Origin: Bacillota bacterium
Lineage (GTDB): Bacteria; Bacillota; Clostridia; Christensenellales; UMGS416
Direction of reading: 5' to 3'
DNA: 12,709 nt
Assembly: GCA_023410875.1 (NCBI GenBank)
Contig: JAEYPH010000061.1
Span: 1 to 12,709 of the forward strand
The notes under the pieces were generated by a model. It was not told the DNA's origin and ran no database searches. It saw nothing but the letters and a program-made list of their open reading frames with translations. Shown here piece by piece: positions 5,331 through 12,611 of this stretch; the stretch's first letter is position 1, and each line of letters begins with the position of its first letter. A program made the translations under genes and the position numbers.

Positions 5331-6371
5331 TTAATCGATTTCACTGGAAGAACGCCGGGCGTCCAACCTGCGGCGGAAAAGAAACTGCACCGTTTCGCGC
5401 AGGATGATGAGCAAGGGCAGTGCGAACACGATGCCGACAAAGCCCAGCAGACCCGAACCGGCCAGGATCGCAACAATGATATAAAGCGGATGAATACGCA
5501 GGTTGTCGCCGATGATCTTGGGGGAGAGCACCATATTATCCACCTGCTGCACAACCAGCACCAACGCCAGGGCCAACGCCAGCGTCTGCCAGCCGCACAC
5601 CGCGGCCGAGAGCGCCACCGGCGCCGCGCCCAGGAAAGGCCCTACGTAGGGTATCATGTTGAACACGCCGCACAGCAAGCCCAGCAGCAGATAGTTGGGC
5701 ACGCCGAGAAAGGCCAGCCCGACCGTCATCATCGCCATGACCACAATGCTCACGAGCAGCTGCCCTCTGAGAAAGTGCCCCAGGGACAGGTCGATGGCCC
5801 CCAGCAGCTTCCCTGCGTCTGCCCGCCAGCGCACCGGCACCAGGTATTGCAGTTGGTCCAGGAAAAAGCCATGATCCTTGAGCATATAAAATGTCAAAAA
5901 AGGCACCAGCAGCACCCAGCCTACATTGCTATAGCTGGATTGCGCCACGCCCAGCGTGGCCGTACCCAGCCAATCGGTCGTGCGGGCGTAGAGCTTGTCA
6001 AAGGATTGATTCACAAAATCACCGAAAGGCTCGCCGCTGCGCTGCGCCATGCGGCTTAAAAAACCTTGCAGCGTCTCCATAACCTTGGGAATGGACCCCA
6101 ATAATTCCGCTGCCTGGCGCACGAACACCGGCACGGCATAGCCGCAGAACAGCGCCAGAAACCCAGCCAGCAGCCCGAAAATAACCAACAGCGCCCATGG
6201 CCGGCTCATCCTGTGTTCCAAAAATTTGAGCGGTCGGTAGAGCAGATAGGCCAACATCGCCGAAATGAGCATCACGAAAACAAGTGCCCGCAGGCGGTAC
6301 AGCAGCAGCGCTGCCACCACCGTGGCAATCGCCCACAACACCCATCGGAGAACCTGTCTGGATTTATCCAT
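5331..6371 (-). CDS. AI-2E/PerM-family multi-pass membrane transporter
   Basis: The product has 346 residues, typical for this family. It has an N-terminal pair of membrane helices (about 8-50), a third at about 58-82, then a long amphipathic region (85-150), and four to five more helices from about 155 to 330. Family signatures are clear: FNMIPYVGPFLGA, VVQQVDNMVLSPKIIG and IHPLYIIVAILAG. Members have been assigned to autoinducer-2 export, sodium-proton antiport or other efflux, so the transported substrate cannot be stated. The tail is basic (FRRRLDARRSSSEID) and probably cytoplasmic. The start at 6371 has AGGCGG six bases upstream. A small inverted repeat, ACGGG-N5-CCCGT (6386-6400), lies just ahead of it. 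No clear promoter was found, and the preceding operon ends in a terminator at 6407-6457. Confidence 0.92.
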   Translation of the reverse strand: MDKSRQVLRWVLWAIATVVAALLLYRLRALVFVMLISAMLAYLLYRPLKFLEHRMSRPWALLVIFGLLAGFLALFCGYAVPVFVRQAAELLGSIPKVMETLQGFLSRMAQRSGEPFGDFVNQSFDKLYARTTDWLGTATLGVAQSSYSNVGWVLLVPFLTFYMLKDHGFFLDQLQYLVPVRWRADAGKLLGAIDLSLGHFLRGQLLVSIVVMAMMTVGLAFLGVPNYLLLGLLCGVFNMIPYVGPFLGAAPVALSAAVCGWQTLALALALVLVVQQVDNMVLSPKIIGDNLRIHPLYIIVAILAGSGLLGFVGIVFALPLLIILRETVQFLFRRRLDARRSSSEID

Positions 6372-6406
6372 GCCATACCGCCTGTACGGGATATGCCCGT
6401 TGGATC

Positions 6407-6457
6407 AAAAAGGCGGGGTAGCTGCGTCGGGCATCTCCACCCGCAAGCAACCCCGCC
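6407..6457 (-). terminator. Rho-independent terminator of the PRC-barrel operon
   Basis: On the minus strand, GGCGGGGT (6457-6450) pairs with ACCCCGCC (6419-6412), followed by five T (6411-6407). Internal TGC/GCA and GGG/CCC pairs extend the stem across bulges. It lies 19 bases after the stop of the small protein gene. Confidence 0.8.
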
Positions 6458-6476
6458 ATGCCGCGCCTAAATCCTT

Positions 6477-6638
6477 CTACCAGTGGTGGCCAATCACACG
6501 CCTGGATGCATGGCGCAACGCGCCTTTCCCTTTGCGCATCAAGGCTCGAGCCGACCGCGGCTCGTAATAGTTGAGCAGCATCATTGCGCCGGCCGCGCCG
6601 ATGATGCCTCCAATCATGGCTCCTTTAATATAACCCAT
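6477..6638 (-). CDS. 53-residue glycine-zipper membrane protein
   Basis: Starts at ATG 6638 with GGAGG (6653-6649) ten bases upstream, and stops with TAG at 6479-6477. The sequence begins MGYIKGAMIGGIIGAAGAMM, one hydrophobic segment with small residues at regular spacing (glycine zipper). A basic tail follows, including RSARALMRKGKGALRHASRR, ending GHHW. The layout resembles small YtxH-type proteins: one N-terminal helix and a charged cytoplasmic tail. Homology was not tested. Its start overlaps the end of the PRC-barrel gene by 14 bases, so the two are probably translationally coupled, and a terminator follows. Function is unknown; an envelope or stress role is a guess from context. Confidence 0.75.
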   Translation of the reverse strand: MGYIKGAMIGGIIGAAGAMMLLNYYEPRSARALMRKGKGALRHASRRVIGHHW

Positions 6639-7110
6639 CGTCCCCCGCCCTCCTTTCCTCGGTCGTATCCAACAAAACCAGATGGTTTTCTCCTTGCCTT
6701 ATGTTGCCCCTGTTGCGGATTATCTTTCTGCCATTTTTTAGGTCGTCGCTGATGCTCTCTGAAAGCTCCATGCCCAGCACAGCGCCGGTCTTTTCGTCCA
6801 GCAGATAGTTGCTGATGGAGCCCAGATAATCGCCGGCGGCGTTGTAAAGCTTGCCCGGAGAGCTCTCCACAGCGGCGGGCTTTACGGCTTTTCCCTCGGC
6901 GCCGTTCACCATCACACCCCCCGCCCCAATGTCGGTGATGGCTTCCCATGGCAGAAAACGGCAACGGCGCAGAAGGCTTAAGTCTTCATAGACGATACCC
7001 TCGGCACGGGCGCTTCCCGCACGGCAGCGCACGGCGCGCACATGGCCCAGCACCGCGCCGGTATTTTTTTCGATGACGGGCAGATGGACCAGTTGGCTGT
7101 GCAGCAGCAT
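6625..7110 (-). CDS. PRC-barrel domain protein
   Basis: The product has 161 residues from ATG 7110, chosen for GGGTGAG seven bases upstream; GTG 7149 and TTG 7125 would lengthen it without a better site. Two PRC-barrel-like repeats are visible. Residues about 5-72 include LPVIEKNTGAVLGHVRAV and FLPWEAITDIGAGGVMV. Residues 86-135 include GKLYNAAGDYLGSISNYLLDEKTGAVLGMELS. The repeated Lys-Thr-Gly-Ala-Val-Leu-Gly turn is typical of the fold. PRC-barrels occur in sporulation proteins of the YlmC/YmxH type, in photosynthetic reaction centres and in RimM. No membrane helix or signal peptide is seen, so it is probably cytosolic. Its role is unknown. It forms an operon with the overlapping small membrane protein gene and is divergent from the Fe-S operon. 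Confidence 0.82.
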   Translation of the reverse strand: MLLHSQLVHLPVIEKNTGAVLGHVRAVRCRAGSARAEGIVYEDLSLLRRCRFLPWEAITDIGAGGVMVNGAEGKAVKPAAVESSPGKLYNAAGDYLGSISNYLLDEKTGAVLGMELSESISDDLKNGRKIIRNRGNIRQGENHLVLLDTTEERRAGDDGLY

Positions 7111-7215
7111 CGTTTTCTCACCCGTCAATAGGTTTACACGCCGAGGCACGAAATGTGCGGCCCATTTGCGGGAGAAAAAAATACCATCGTAAGCCAGAGA
7201 AATTGTGAAAGCCTA

Positions 7216-7244
7216 TTTACAAGGTCGGAATTGGATGGTATATT
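7216..7244 (+). promoter_or_regulatory. Promoter of the Fe-S assembly operon
   Basis: -35 TTTACA (7216-7221), 17-base spacer, -10 TATATT (7239-7244), with an extended TG motif (TGG before the -10). Predicted start near 7251, about 33 bases before the regulator start codon. Confidence 0.75.
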
Positions 7245-7253
7245 ATATCCGAT
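7230..7253. promoter_or_regulatory. Candidate operator of the Rrf2 regulator
   Basis: Imperfect inverted repeat ATTGGAT-N10-ATCCGAT (7230-7236 and 7247-7253), six of seven positions symmetrical. It covers the -10 and the predicted start point. Binding here would block RNA polymerase, in line with the autorepression known for IscR and other Rrf2 proteins. Confidence 0.5.
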
Positions 7254-7283
7254 GAAACTACTTGGAATTGCGAGGGGACGACG

Positions 7284-7715
7284 ATGAAGCTTTCTACGCG
7301 CAGCAAATACGGCATGAACGCGATGTTCGAGCTGGCCCTGCGCCATGGCGGCGGACCGGCGTCCATCAAAGACATTTCCGAAGCGCAGAGCATTCCCGAA
7401 GCCTATCTGGAGCAGCTCTTCATACCGCTGAAGAAGGCTGGCCTCATCGTCAGCGTACGAGGCGCTCAGGGTGGCTACACATTGGCCAAGAGCCCTGCGG
7501 ACATTTCCATCGGCGCGGTCATCCGCACGCTGGAAGGCTCGCTGTTCCCGGTGGAATGCCTGGAGGATGAGGGCGGCTGCTGCGAGCGGGGCAGCACCTG
7601 CGCCGGCAGGATCATCTGGGAGAAGCTCTACTCCAGCATCACAAACGTGATAGACAAGCTGACCTTGCAGGACATCCTGATGGAATATGACTCACGGAAC
7701 AAGGGGGACAAATGA
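7284..7715 (+). CDS. iscR: Rrf2-family (IscR-like) Fe-S cluster-sensing regulator
   Basis: The product has 143 residues; the ATG follows GAGGGGACG. It starts MKLSTRSKYGMNAMFELAL, the standard Rrf2 opening. A winged helix-turn-helix spans about residues 1-75, including the recognition stretch IPEAYLEQLFIPLKKAGLI and the wing SVRGAQGGYTLAK. Four cysteines follow, Cys92, Cys99, Cys100 and Cys106. Three of them could bind a [2Fe-2S] cluster like the three cysteines of IscR, although the spacing differs from IscR. It is first in an operon with the desulfurase and the scaffold, so the likely job is to repress the operon when Fe-S supply is adequate. Its TGA overlaps the ATG of the next gene by four bases (ATGA). 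CymR-type control of cysteine metabolism is a less likely alternative, because CymR lacks the cysteines. Confidence 0.92.
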   Translation: MKLSTRSKYGMNAMFELALRHGGGPASIKDISEAQSIPEAYLEQLFIPLKKAGLIVSVRGAQGGYTLAKSPADISIGAVIRTLEGSLFPVECLEDEGGCCERGSTCAGRIIWEKLYSSITNVIDKLTLQDILMEYDSRNKGDK

Positions 7716-8875
7716 CGATGGACGCCAAACGGATCTATCTGGACAACGCTGCCACAACCTCGGTGCGTCCCGAGGTGCTGGCGGATATGCTGCCGTGGTT
7801 CACCGAGGACTTTGGTAACGCCTCCAGCGTGCACAGCTTTGGGCGCAAGTCGCAGCGCGCCGTGGACGCGGCCCGCGACAGCATCGCCAAATCGCTGGGC
7901 GCCAACGCCAATGAGATCTATTTCACTTCCGGTGGCACCGAGGCGGACAATTGGGCCATCAAGGGCTATGCCCTCAAGCACGCCGACAAGGGCAAGCACA
8001 TCATCACCAGCGCCATTGAGCACCATGCCATCCTGCATACGTTCGACGTGCTCAAGAAGCAGGGGTTTGAGGTGACGCTGCTGCCGGTGGACAGCCAGGG
8101 CATCGTGGACCCGGAATCCCTCAAGGCGGCGTTGCGCCCGGACACGACGTTGGTCAGCGTTATGATGGCCAACAACGAGATCGGCACGATACAGCCCATC
8201 GCCGAGCTGGCTCGCATCACCAAAGCCGCCGGCGCGGCCTTTCACACCGACGCGGTGCAGGCCATGGGGCACATCCCCGTCAACGTGAAAGACTTGGGCG
8301 TGGACATGCTGACGTTCTCCGCCCACAAGTTCCACGGGCCCAAGGGTATCGGCGCTCTGTATGTTCGCCGAGGTGTTAGCCTGACCAACCTGATAGATGG
8401 CGGTGCCCACGAACGGGGCCGCCGAGCCGGCACGACCAACCACCCCGGCATCATCGGTATGGCAAAGGCTCTGGAGCTGGCCGTGGCCGAGCTGCCCGAG
8501 GTCACGCCCCGCATCGAGGCGCTGCGCGACCGGCTGATCCAAGGTGTGCTGCAAATTCCCAACGCCCGGCTCAACGGCCACCCTGCCCTGCGCCTGCCCG
8601 GTAACGCCAACTTCAGCTTCTCGGCCATGGAGGGCGAGGCGCTGGTGCTGAGCCTGGACCTGGCCGGCATCGCCGCAAGCTCCGGCTCGGCGTGCTCCAG
8701 CGGCTCTCTGGAGCCCAGCCACGTGCTCATGGCGCTGGGCATCCCCATCGGCGCAGCCCATTCGTCGCTGCGGCTGACGCTGGATCGCGACAACACCGAA
8801 GAAGAAATCGACTACACGATCGAAAAGACGGCGGAGATCATCGCACGGCTGCGCGCCATGTCCCCGTTGGCATAA
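7712..8875 (+). CDS. iscS: Cysteine desulfurase, IscS/NifS type
   Basis: The product has 387 residues from ATG 7712; a second ATG at 7718 is equally placed for the AGGGGG site. It takes sulfur from L-cysteine as an enzyme persulfide, releases alanine, and hands the sulfur to the IscU scaffold and probably to tRNA thiolation. PLP-binding motifs are IYLDNAATT (near the start), FTSGGTEADN (71-80), His104 in SAIEHHA, and the Schiff-base Lys206 in SAHKFHGPKG. The persulfide cysteine is Cys328 in SGSACSSGSLEPSHVL, on the long mobile loop typical of group I (IscS/NifS) enzymes rather than SufS. RRAGTTNHPGIIG is also standard. It overlaps the regulator gene by four bases and is followed by the scaffold gene 33 bases later. 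Confidence 0.96.
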   Translation: MTMDAKRIYLDNAATTSVRPEVLADMLPWFTEDFGNASSVHSFGRKSQRAVDAARDSIAKSLGANANEIYFTSGGTEADNWAIKGYALKHADKGKHIITSAIEHHAILHTFDVLKKQGFEVTLLPVDSQGIVDPESLKAALRPDTTLVSVMMANNEIGTIQPIAELARITKAAGAAFHTDAVQAMGHIPVNVKDLGVDMLTFSAHKFHGPKGIGALYVRRGVSLTNLIDGGAHERGRRAGTTNHPGIIGMAKALELAVAELPEVTPRIEALRDRLIQGVLQIPNARLNGHPALRLPGNANFSFSAMEGEALVLSLDLAGIAASSGSACSSGSLEPSHVLMALGIPIGAAHSSLRLTLDRDNTEEEIDYTIEKTAEIIARLRAMSPLA

Positions 8876-8908
8876 CGCTGAACCCCACAAAGAAGGAGAG
8901 TATAAACC

Positions 8909-9289
8909 ATGTACAACGATAAAGTGATTGAACACTTTTCCAATCCCCGCAACGTGGGCGAGATCGAGAACGCCGACGGCGTGGGTCTGGTGGGCAGCGA
9001 AGCCTGCGGCGACATCATGAAGCTGTTCATCAAGGTGGAAAACGGCGTCATCGTGGACGCCAAGTTCAAGACCTTCGGCTGCGGCGCGGCCATCGCGTCC
9101 TCCAGCGTGGCCACCGAGATGATCAAGGGCAAGACCGTGGAAGAGGCTCTGAAGCTGACCAACAAGCAGGTCATAGAGGAGCTGGGCGGGCTGCCCCCGG
9201 TCAAGATTCACTGCAGCGTGCTGGCCGAGGAGGCTATTCATCAGGCGTTGCTGGATTACCAGAAAAAGCATGAGGCACAACCTGCGTAA
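8909..9289 (+). CDS. iscU: Iron-sulfur cluster assembly scaffold, IscU/NifU N-terminal type
   Basis: The product has 126 residues; AAGGAGAG lies just upstream of the start. It is the scaffold on which [2Fe-2S] clusters are built from IscS-derived sulfur. The three cluster ligands are present: Cys33 in SEACGD, followed by the conserved Asp35; Cys58 in TFGCGAAIASSS; and Cys102 in VKIHCSVLAEEAI. MYNDKVIEHFSNPRNVGE is the standard opening. There is no C-terminal Nfu domain, so this is the short IscU form. The GLPPVKIHCSVLA segment fits the clostridial NifU-like group paired with IscS. No hscA, hscB, ferredoxin or mnmA gene follows; the operon ends at the terminator at 9303-9337. Confidence 0.96.
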   Translation: MYNDKVIEHFSNPRNVGEIENADGVGLVGSEACGDIMKLFIKVENGVIVDAKFKTFGCGAAIASSSVATEMIKGKTVEEALKLTNKQVIEELGGLPPVKIHCSVLAEEAIHQALLDYQKKHEAQPA

Positions 9290-9302
9290 AGTAAAACGCA
9301 AT

Positions 9303-9337
9303 AAAAAGCCGGACATCCGATCGATGCCCGGCTTTTT
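9303..9337. terminator. Bidirectional terminator between iscU and the aminotransferase gene
   Basis: Perfect 10-base-pair stem, AAAAAGCCGG (9303-9312) and CCGGCTTTTT (9328-9337), loop of 15 bases. The stem has A residues at one end and T at the other, so it can stop transcripts from both strands. It lies 13 bases after the iscU stop and 9 bases from the aminotransferase stop. Confidence 0.9.
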
Positions 9338-9346
9338 CGCTTGTGT

Positions 9347-10531
9347 CTACCCTGCCCTGTGCCTCTCCACAAACTTAGCGATCCGTTTCAGAGCAGTCCG
9401 CAGCTTCTCCACGGAATAAGCGTAGCTGATGCGCACAAAGCCCTCACCCGAGGGGCCGAAGGCCGTACCCGGCACCACGGCGACCTTTTCCTCCCGCAGC
9501 AACGCGTTGCAGAAATCCTCACTGCTCATGCCGGTGATGGAGATGGACGGGAACGCATAAAAAGCACCCCGGGGTTCAAAGCACGTAAGACCCATTGCGT
9601 TGAGGGAGCTCACGACGAAGCGGCGGCGGCGGTTGTATTCCCGCTGCATCCTGCCGACCTCGGCGAAGCCGTCGGCCATGCCGGATCGAAGACCCTCCAG
9701 CGCCGCCGCTTGGGCCATGATGGGCGCGCACAGCATCGTGTATTGATGGATCTTGACCATGCCGGCCAGCGCCTGCGCCGGCCCGCACAGATAGCCCAGC
9801 CGCCAGCCGGTCATCGCGAAGCTCTTGGAGAAGCCGCTGATGACCAGCGTGCGCTCTGCCATGCCGTCCAACTCTGCGATGGACACGTGGCGGGTATCGC
9901 TGTAGGTCAGTTCCGCGTAGATCTCGTCGCTTAAGACCGCGATATCCAGCCCCCGCAGCGCGGCGGCCAGTTCATCCAGGTGGTGGCGTTCCATGATGCC
10001 GCCGGTGGGGTTGTTGGGGTAAGGCAGGATCACGGCCCGGGTACGCGGGGTGACTTTGCTGAGCAACGCCGCCGGCTCCACGCGGAAATCCACCGCGGCG
10101 CTGGTCGGGATGCCCACAGGCACCCCCAGCGCCAGCGACACGCACGGCGCGTAGCTGACATAGCTGGGCTCGGGGATTAGCACCTCGTCGCCGGGCTCCA
10201 GCATGGCGCGCAGCGCCAGGTCGATGCCCTCGCTGGCGCCCACGGTCACGAGGATCTCGTTTTTGGGGTTATAGCGCAGGCCGAAGCGGGCGCGCATGTA
10301 GTCGGCTATGGCGGTTCGCAGCTCGAGGGTGCCCCAGTTGGACGTGTAGTGGGTAGCGCCGTGCTCCACGGCGTAGATGGCGGCTTCGCGGATGTTCCAG
10401 GGTGTGTCGAAATCCGGCTCGCCCACGCCCAGCGAAATGGCGCCCTCAATCTCAGTAACAATGTCAAAGAATTTGCGGATGCCGGATGGCGGCACCTGCT
10501 CCACCGTGCTGTTGACCCATCGTATGCTCAT
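9347..10531 (-). CDS. Class I/II pyridoxal-phosphate aminotransferase (PatA/AspC-like)
   Basis: The product has 394 residues, normal for fold-type I aminotransferases. Visible features are LGVGEPDFDTP near the N-terminus, the cofactor-stacking stretch VTVGASEGID, Asn174 in YPNNPTGG, Asp202 and Tyr205 in SDEIYAELTY, the Schiff-base Lys236 in SGFSKSFAMTGWRLG, and the carboxylate-binding Arg367 in FVRISYA. It transfers an amino group between an amino acid and a 2-oxo acid. The closest textbook type is PatA of Bacillus (aromatic or N-acetyl-diaminopimelate aminotransferase), but substrate cannot be fixed from sequence. Its ATG overlaps the TGA of the Lrp-type regulator gene by four bases, so the two are co-transcribed and the regulator probably senses a related amino acid. 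Confidence 0.93.
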   Translation of the reverse strand: MSIRWVNSTVEQVPPSGIRKFFDIVTEIEGAISLGVGEPDFDTPWNIREAAIYAVEHGATHYTSNWGTLELRTAIADYMRARFGLRYNPKNEILVTVGASEGIDLALRAMLEPGDEVLIPEPSYVSYAPCVSLALGVPVGIPTSAAVDFRVEPAALLSKVTPRTRAVILPYPNNPTGGIMERHHLDELAAALRGLDIAVLSDEIYAELTYSDTRHVSIAELDGMAERTLVISGFSKSFAMTGWRLGYLCGPAQALAGMVKIHQYTMLCAPIMAQAAALEGLRSGMADGFAEVGRMQREYNRRRRFVVSSLNAMGLTCFEPRGAFYAFPSISITGMSSEDFCNALLREEKVAVVPGTAFGPSGEGFVRISYAYSVEKLRTALKRIAKFVERHRAG

Positions 10532-11019
10532 GGTGTCACCGCCAGGCGGCCGTCGGGGCCGCTGTCTTCATCCAGCATCACGCCGCGGTCCTTGTATTTT
10601 TTGAGCACGAAATGCGTGGCAGTGCTGAGCACGCCGTCGATGGTGCTGAGCTTTTCGGCCACGAAGAAGGCCACATTGCGCATGGTTGCGCCCTCGATGA
10701 GCACCATAAGGTCATAAGCGCCGGACATCAGATAGACCGAGGAAACCTCGGAAAAACCATAGATGCGCCGGGCGATCTCGTCAAAGCCGCGGTCACGCTG
10801 GGGCGTCACACGCACTTCAATGAGCGCCTGCACGGTCTCTACGCCCATCTTGTCCCAATCGATCAGCGTGTGGTAGGTCACGATGACGCGGTCGGCCTCC
10901 ATCTCGGCGATGGCTACGGAAACGGCAGCCTCGTCAGCGCCGGTCATCACGGCCATATCGGCCACGGTAGCTCGGGCGTTCTGAGCCAAAATTTCCAGCA
11001 GTTCTCTTTTCAGTTCCAT
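10528..11019 (-). CDS. Lrp/AsnC-family transcriptional regulator
   Basis: The product has 163 residues; AAGGAG lies upstream of ATG 11019. The N-terminal winged HTH covers about residues 1-55 (LKRELLEILAQNARATVADMAVMTGADEAAVSVAIAEME). The C-terminal RAM effector domain covers about 60-145 (VQALIEVRVTPQRDRGFDEIARRI, VSSVYLMSGAYDLMVLIEG). A short charged tail follows. Such proteins assemble as octamers and bind amino acids at the RAM interface. It is the first gene of a two-gene operon with the aminotransferase and has a predicted promoter at 11052-11080. Likely role: control of its own operon in response to an amino acid; the ligand is unknown. Confidence 0.93.
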   Translation of the reverse strand: MELKRELLEILAQNARATVADMAVMTGADEAAVSVAIAEMEADRVIVTYHTLIDWDKMGVETVQALIEVRVTPQRDRGFDEIARRIYGFSEVSSVYLMSGAYDLMVLIEGATMRNVAFFVAEKLSTIDGVLSTATHFVLKKYKDRGVMLDEDSGPDGRLAVTP

Positions 11020-11051
11020 CGCGAGATCACTCCTTTACGGTTATTTCGCTC

Positions 11052-11080
11052 ATTATAGTGTCCAACGTCTGGAAGTGCAA
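11052..11080 (-). promoter_or_regulatory. Promoter of the Lrp-aminotransferase operon
   Basis: On the minus strand, a perfect -10 TATAAT (11057-11052) follows a 17-base spacer after a weak -35 TTGCAC (11080-11075). The predicted start is about 26 bases before the regulator start codon. Confidence 0.65.
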
Positions 11081-11173
11081 GCAAGACTTTCATCACATAC
11101 ATAACAAACGGAACGTGAGATCATACTAGCAATGGACGCGATCAAAAAAGCAATACCAATCGTAAAGGGGTGA

Positions 11174-11443
11174 ATGGACTTGTCGTGGATTGCATGGATC
11201 GTCATTGGAGCGCTGGCCGGATGGATCGCCAGCATGATCATGGGCAAAAACTCTGAAATGGGCGCTTTTGCCAACATCATCGTGGGCATCATAGGAGCAT
11301 TCGTCGGCGGATTCGTACTGAATATGCTCGTAGGCGTAGGCTTTACAGGCTTCAACTTCTGGAGCCTGGTCGTCGCGACCTTAGGCGCGGTTATCCTGTT
11401 ATGGATTATCCGTTTGATCAAGCGCCCCAGGGCACAGCATTAG
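11174..11443 (+). CDS. GlsB/YeaQ/YmgE-family stress-response membrane protein
   Basis: The product has 89 residues from ATG 11174; 87 if it starts at the TTG at 11180. The TTG is better spaced from the AAAGGGG site (11164-11170), and MSWIAWIVIG is closer to the usual family opening. There are three hydrophobic segments at about 4-24, 32-54 and 60-80. The family pattern is clear: WIVIGALAGWIASMIMG, then NIIVGIIGAFVGGFVLNML, then a C-terminal helix ending in a basic RLIKRPRAQH. Members are small inner-membrane proteins often induced by stress; the biochemical function is not known. It is a single gene with a terminator right after it. No convincing promoter or alternative-sigma site was recognised in the 11081-11160 region. 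Confidence 0.9.
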   Translation: MDLSWIAWIVIGALAGWIASMIMGKNSEMGAFANIIVGIIGAFVGGFVLNMLVGVGFTGFNFWSLVVATLGAVILLWIIRLIKRPRAQH

Positions 11444-11463
11444 TTAAAAACTTCATATTGAGA

Positions 11464-11497
11464 AGCAGCCGTCGGTTTGAGCCGGCGGCTGCTTTTT
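11464..11497 (+). terminator. Rho-independent terminator after the GlsB/YeaQ gene
   Basis: Stem of 12 pairs including one G-U: AGCAGCCGTCGG (11464-11475) with CCGGCGGCTGCT (11482-11493), 6-base loop, then T to 11497. For the convergent mannose-6-phosphate isomerase gene the minus-strand tail is only TTCT, so it would stop that transcript less well. Confidence 0.9.
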
Positions 11498-11506
11498 GAT
11501 CGGTGA

Positions 11507-12511
11507 TCAACAGAACAACATCCCATCCACCGCGTGGTCCAGCGCGGCCAGCGGGTGTTCCGGCGGCACGTGGGATTTCAACACCGTGAGCTCTCCCGAC
11601 AGCGTCAGCGCGCCGGCAGCGGCGGGGTTCACAAAGGAATCGCCCAGTTTGACCTCAAAGCACTTATTCCCCGCTCGCTTCACGGCGCCGCTGCCGGCGA
11701 TCACCGTGTAGGCCGCGAAGCTGCGCGGCCAGGCGTCGGTCAGCTCGCCGTGCACGTCCAGGCGCTCCAGCGTGTATTGAGGATTGTGGATGTAGACGGT
11801 GCGCACACCTCCAGCCTCGTTCACGGCGCGGCCGGTCACGGCCCCGATGCCGGGCTTGGGTTCTATCACGCGCAGAGCCACATCGATGTGCAGCTCCCGG
11901 GGCTTGCCGGTGGCTGCGTCCACACGGTCCCAATCATACAGGCGATAGGTCGTGTCGGAATTCTGCTGCACCTCAAAGACGACCACACCGGCGGTCAGCG
12001 CGTGCACCATGCCCGCGGGGATGTCCAGCACGTCGCCGGGGTGCACCTCCAGCCTGCGCAGATGCTCGGCCATGCGGCCATCGGCCACGGCCTGGGCAAA
12101 TTCCTCCCGGCTGCAGTCGATGTCATAGATGATCTGCGCGCCGGGCTCGCAGGCCAGCACAACCCAGGCCTCGGCCTTGCCGGCCTCGCCGGGCCGGCAG
12201 TTGCTGTCGCTGGGGTGCACCTGCACGCTCAAATGTGCTTTTGCACCCAAGAGCTTTATCAGCAGCGGAAAACGCTCCATTGGGGTATCACCGTAAAAAT
12301 CCTGCCCAACTGCATACTGGCCCAACGGCATGCCATTAGCCGGCCCGCCATCGATGACGCTCTGTCCCCGCGGATGGGCGCTGACTTCCCAGCTCTCGCC
12401 GGTGTCGTCGGCGGGGATATCCTTCCCCAGGCAGTTGCGCAGCAGCGTGCCTCCCCATATATAAGAGAAATATGCCGGCTTGAGCTTGACCGGCCGATCA
12501 TAAAGGCCCAT
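11507..12511 (-). CDS. manA: Mannose-6-phosphate isomerase, class I (short Bacillus-type form)
   Basis: The product has 334 residues; ATG 12511 has GGAGG six bases upstream. It interconverts mannose 6-phosphate and fructose 6-phosphate in the cytosol, linking mannose use and GDP-mannose supply to glycolysis. The zinc-binding set of the cupin fold is present: Gln97 and His99 in LSVQVHPSD, Glu114 in GKAEAW, and His170 in PAGMVHAL. The substrate-site Arg190 is in TTYRLYDWDR. The N-terminal WGG and ESWEVSAHP motifs are standard. Length fits the short Gram-positive form of about 315 residues rather than the enteric form of about 390. It is a single gene with an extended -10 promoter and no sugar transporter beside it. 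Confidence 0.94.
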   Translation of the reverse strand: MGLYDRPVKLKPAYFSYIWGGTLLRNCLGKDIPADDTGESWEVSAHPRGQSVIDGGPANGMPLGQYAVGQDFYGDTPMERFPLLIKLLGAKAHLSVQVHPSDSNCRPGEAGKAEAWVVLACEPGAQIIYDIDCSREEFAQAVADGRMAEHLRRLEVHPGDVLDIPAGMVHALTAGVVVFEVQQNSDTTYRLYDWDRVDAATGKPRELHIDVALRVIEPKPGIGAVTGRAVNEAGGVRTVYIHNPQYTLERLDVHGELTDAWPRSFAAYTVIAGSGAVKRAGNKCFEVKLGDSFVNPAAAGALTLSGELTVLKSHVPPEHPLAALDHAVDGMLFC

Positions 12512-12540
12512 GACTGCCTCCGTAATACTTAATTCGCTCT

Positions 12541-12549
12541 ATCATATCA
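12541..12549 (-). promoter_or_regulatory. Extended -10 promoter of manA
   Basis: TGATATGAT on the minus strand (12549-12541): -10 TATGAT with an upstream TG. No recognisable -35 lies at the usual spacing; a CCTATAGG palindrome (12558-12565) occupies that area. Confidence 0.5.
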
Positions 12550-12584
12550 CAAAAAAGCCTATAGGTGATGAATCACTAGAAGCC

Positions 12585-12610
12585 GGGCTCTACTCCAATT
12601 ACCGTTGCGA
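12585..12610 (+). repeat. Terminal inverted repeat of the right insertion sequence
   Basis: Begins GGGCTCTACTCC and matches 21 of 26 bases of the left element's terminus (102-127, minus strand). It lies immediately after the stop codon of the transposase fragment at 12612-12709, as expected for the 3' terminal repeat. The element extends rightwards out of the window. Confidence 0.7.
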
Positions 12611-12611
12611 G

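Noticed and set aside
7628..9316. Long minus-strand open frame of about 560 codons opposite the Fe-S genes
   Set aside because: It lies over iscS and iscU, whose motifs are unmistakable, and its composition is that of an antisense shadow.
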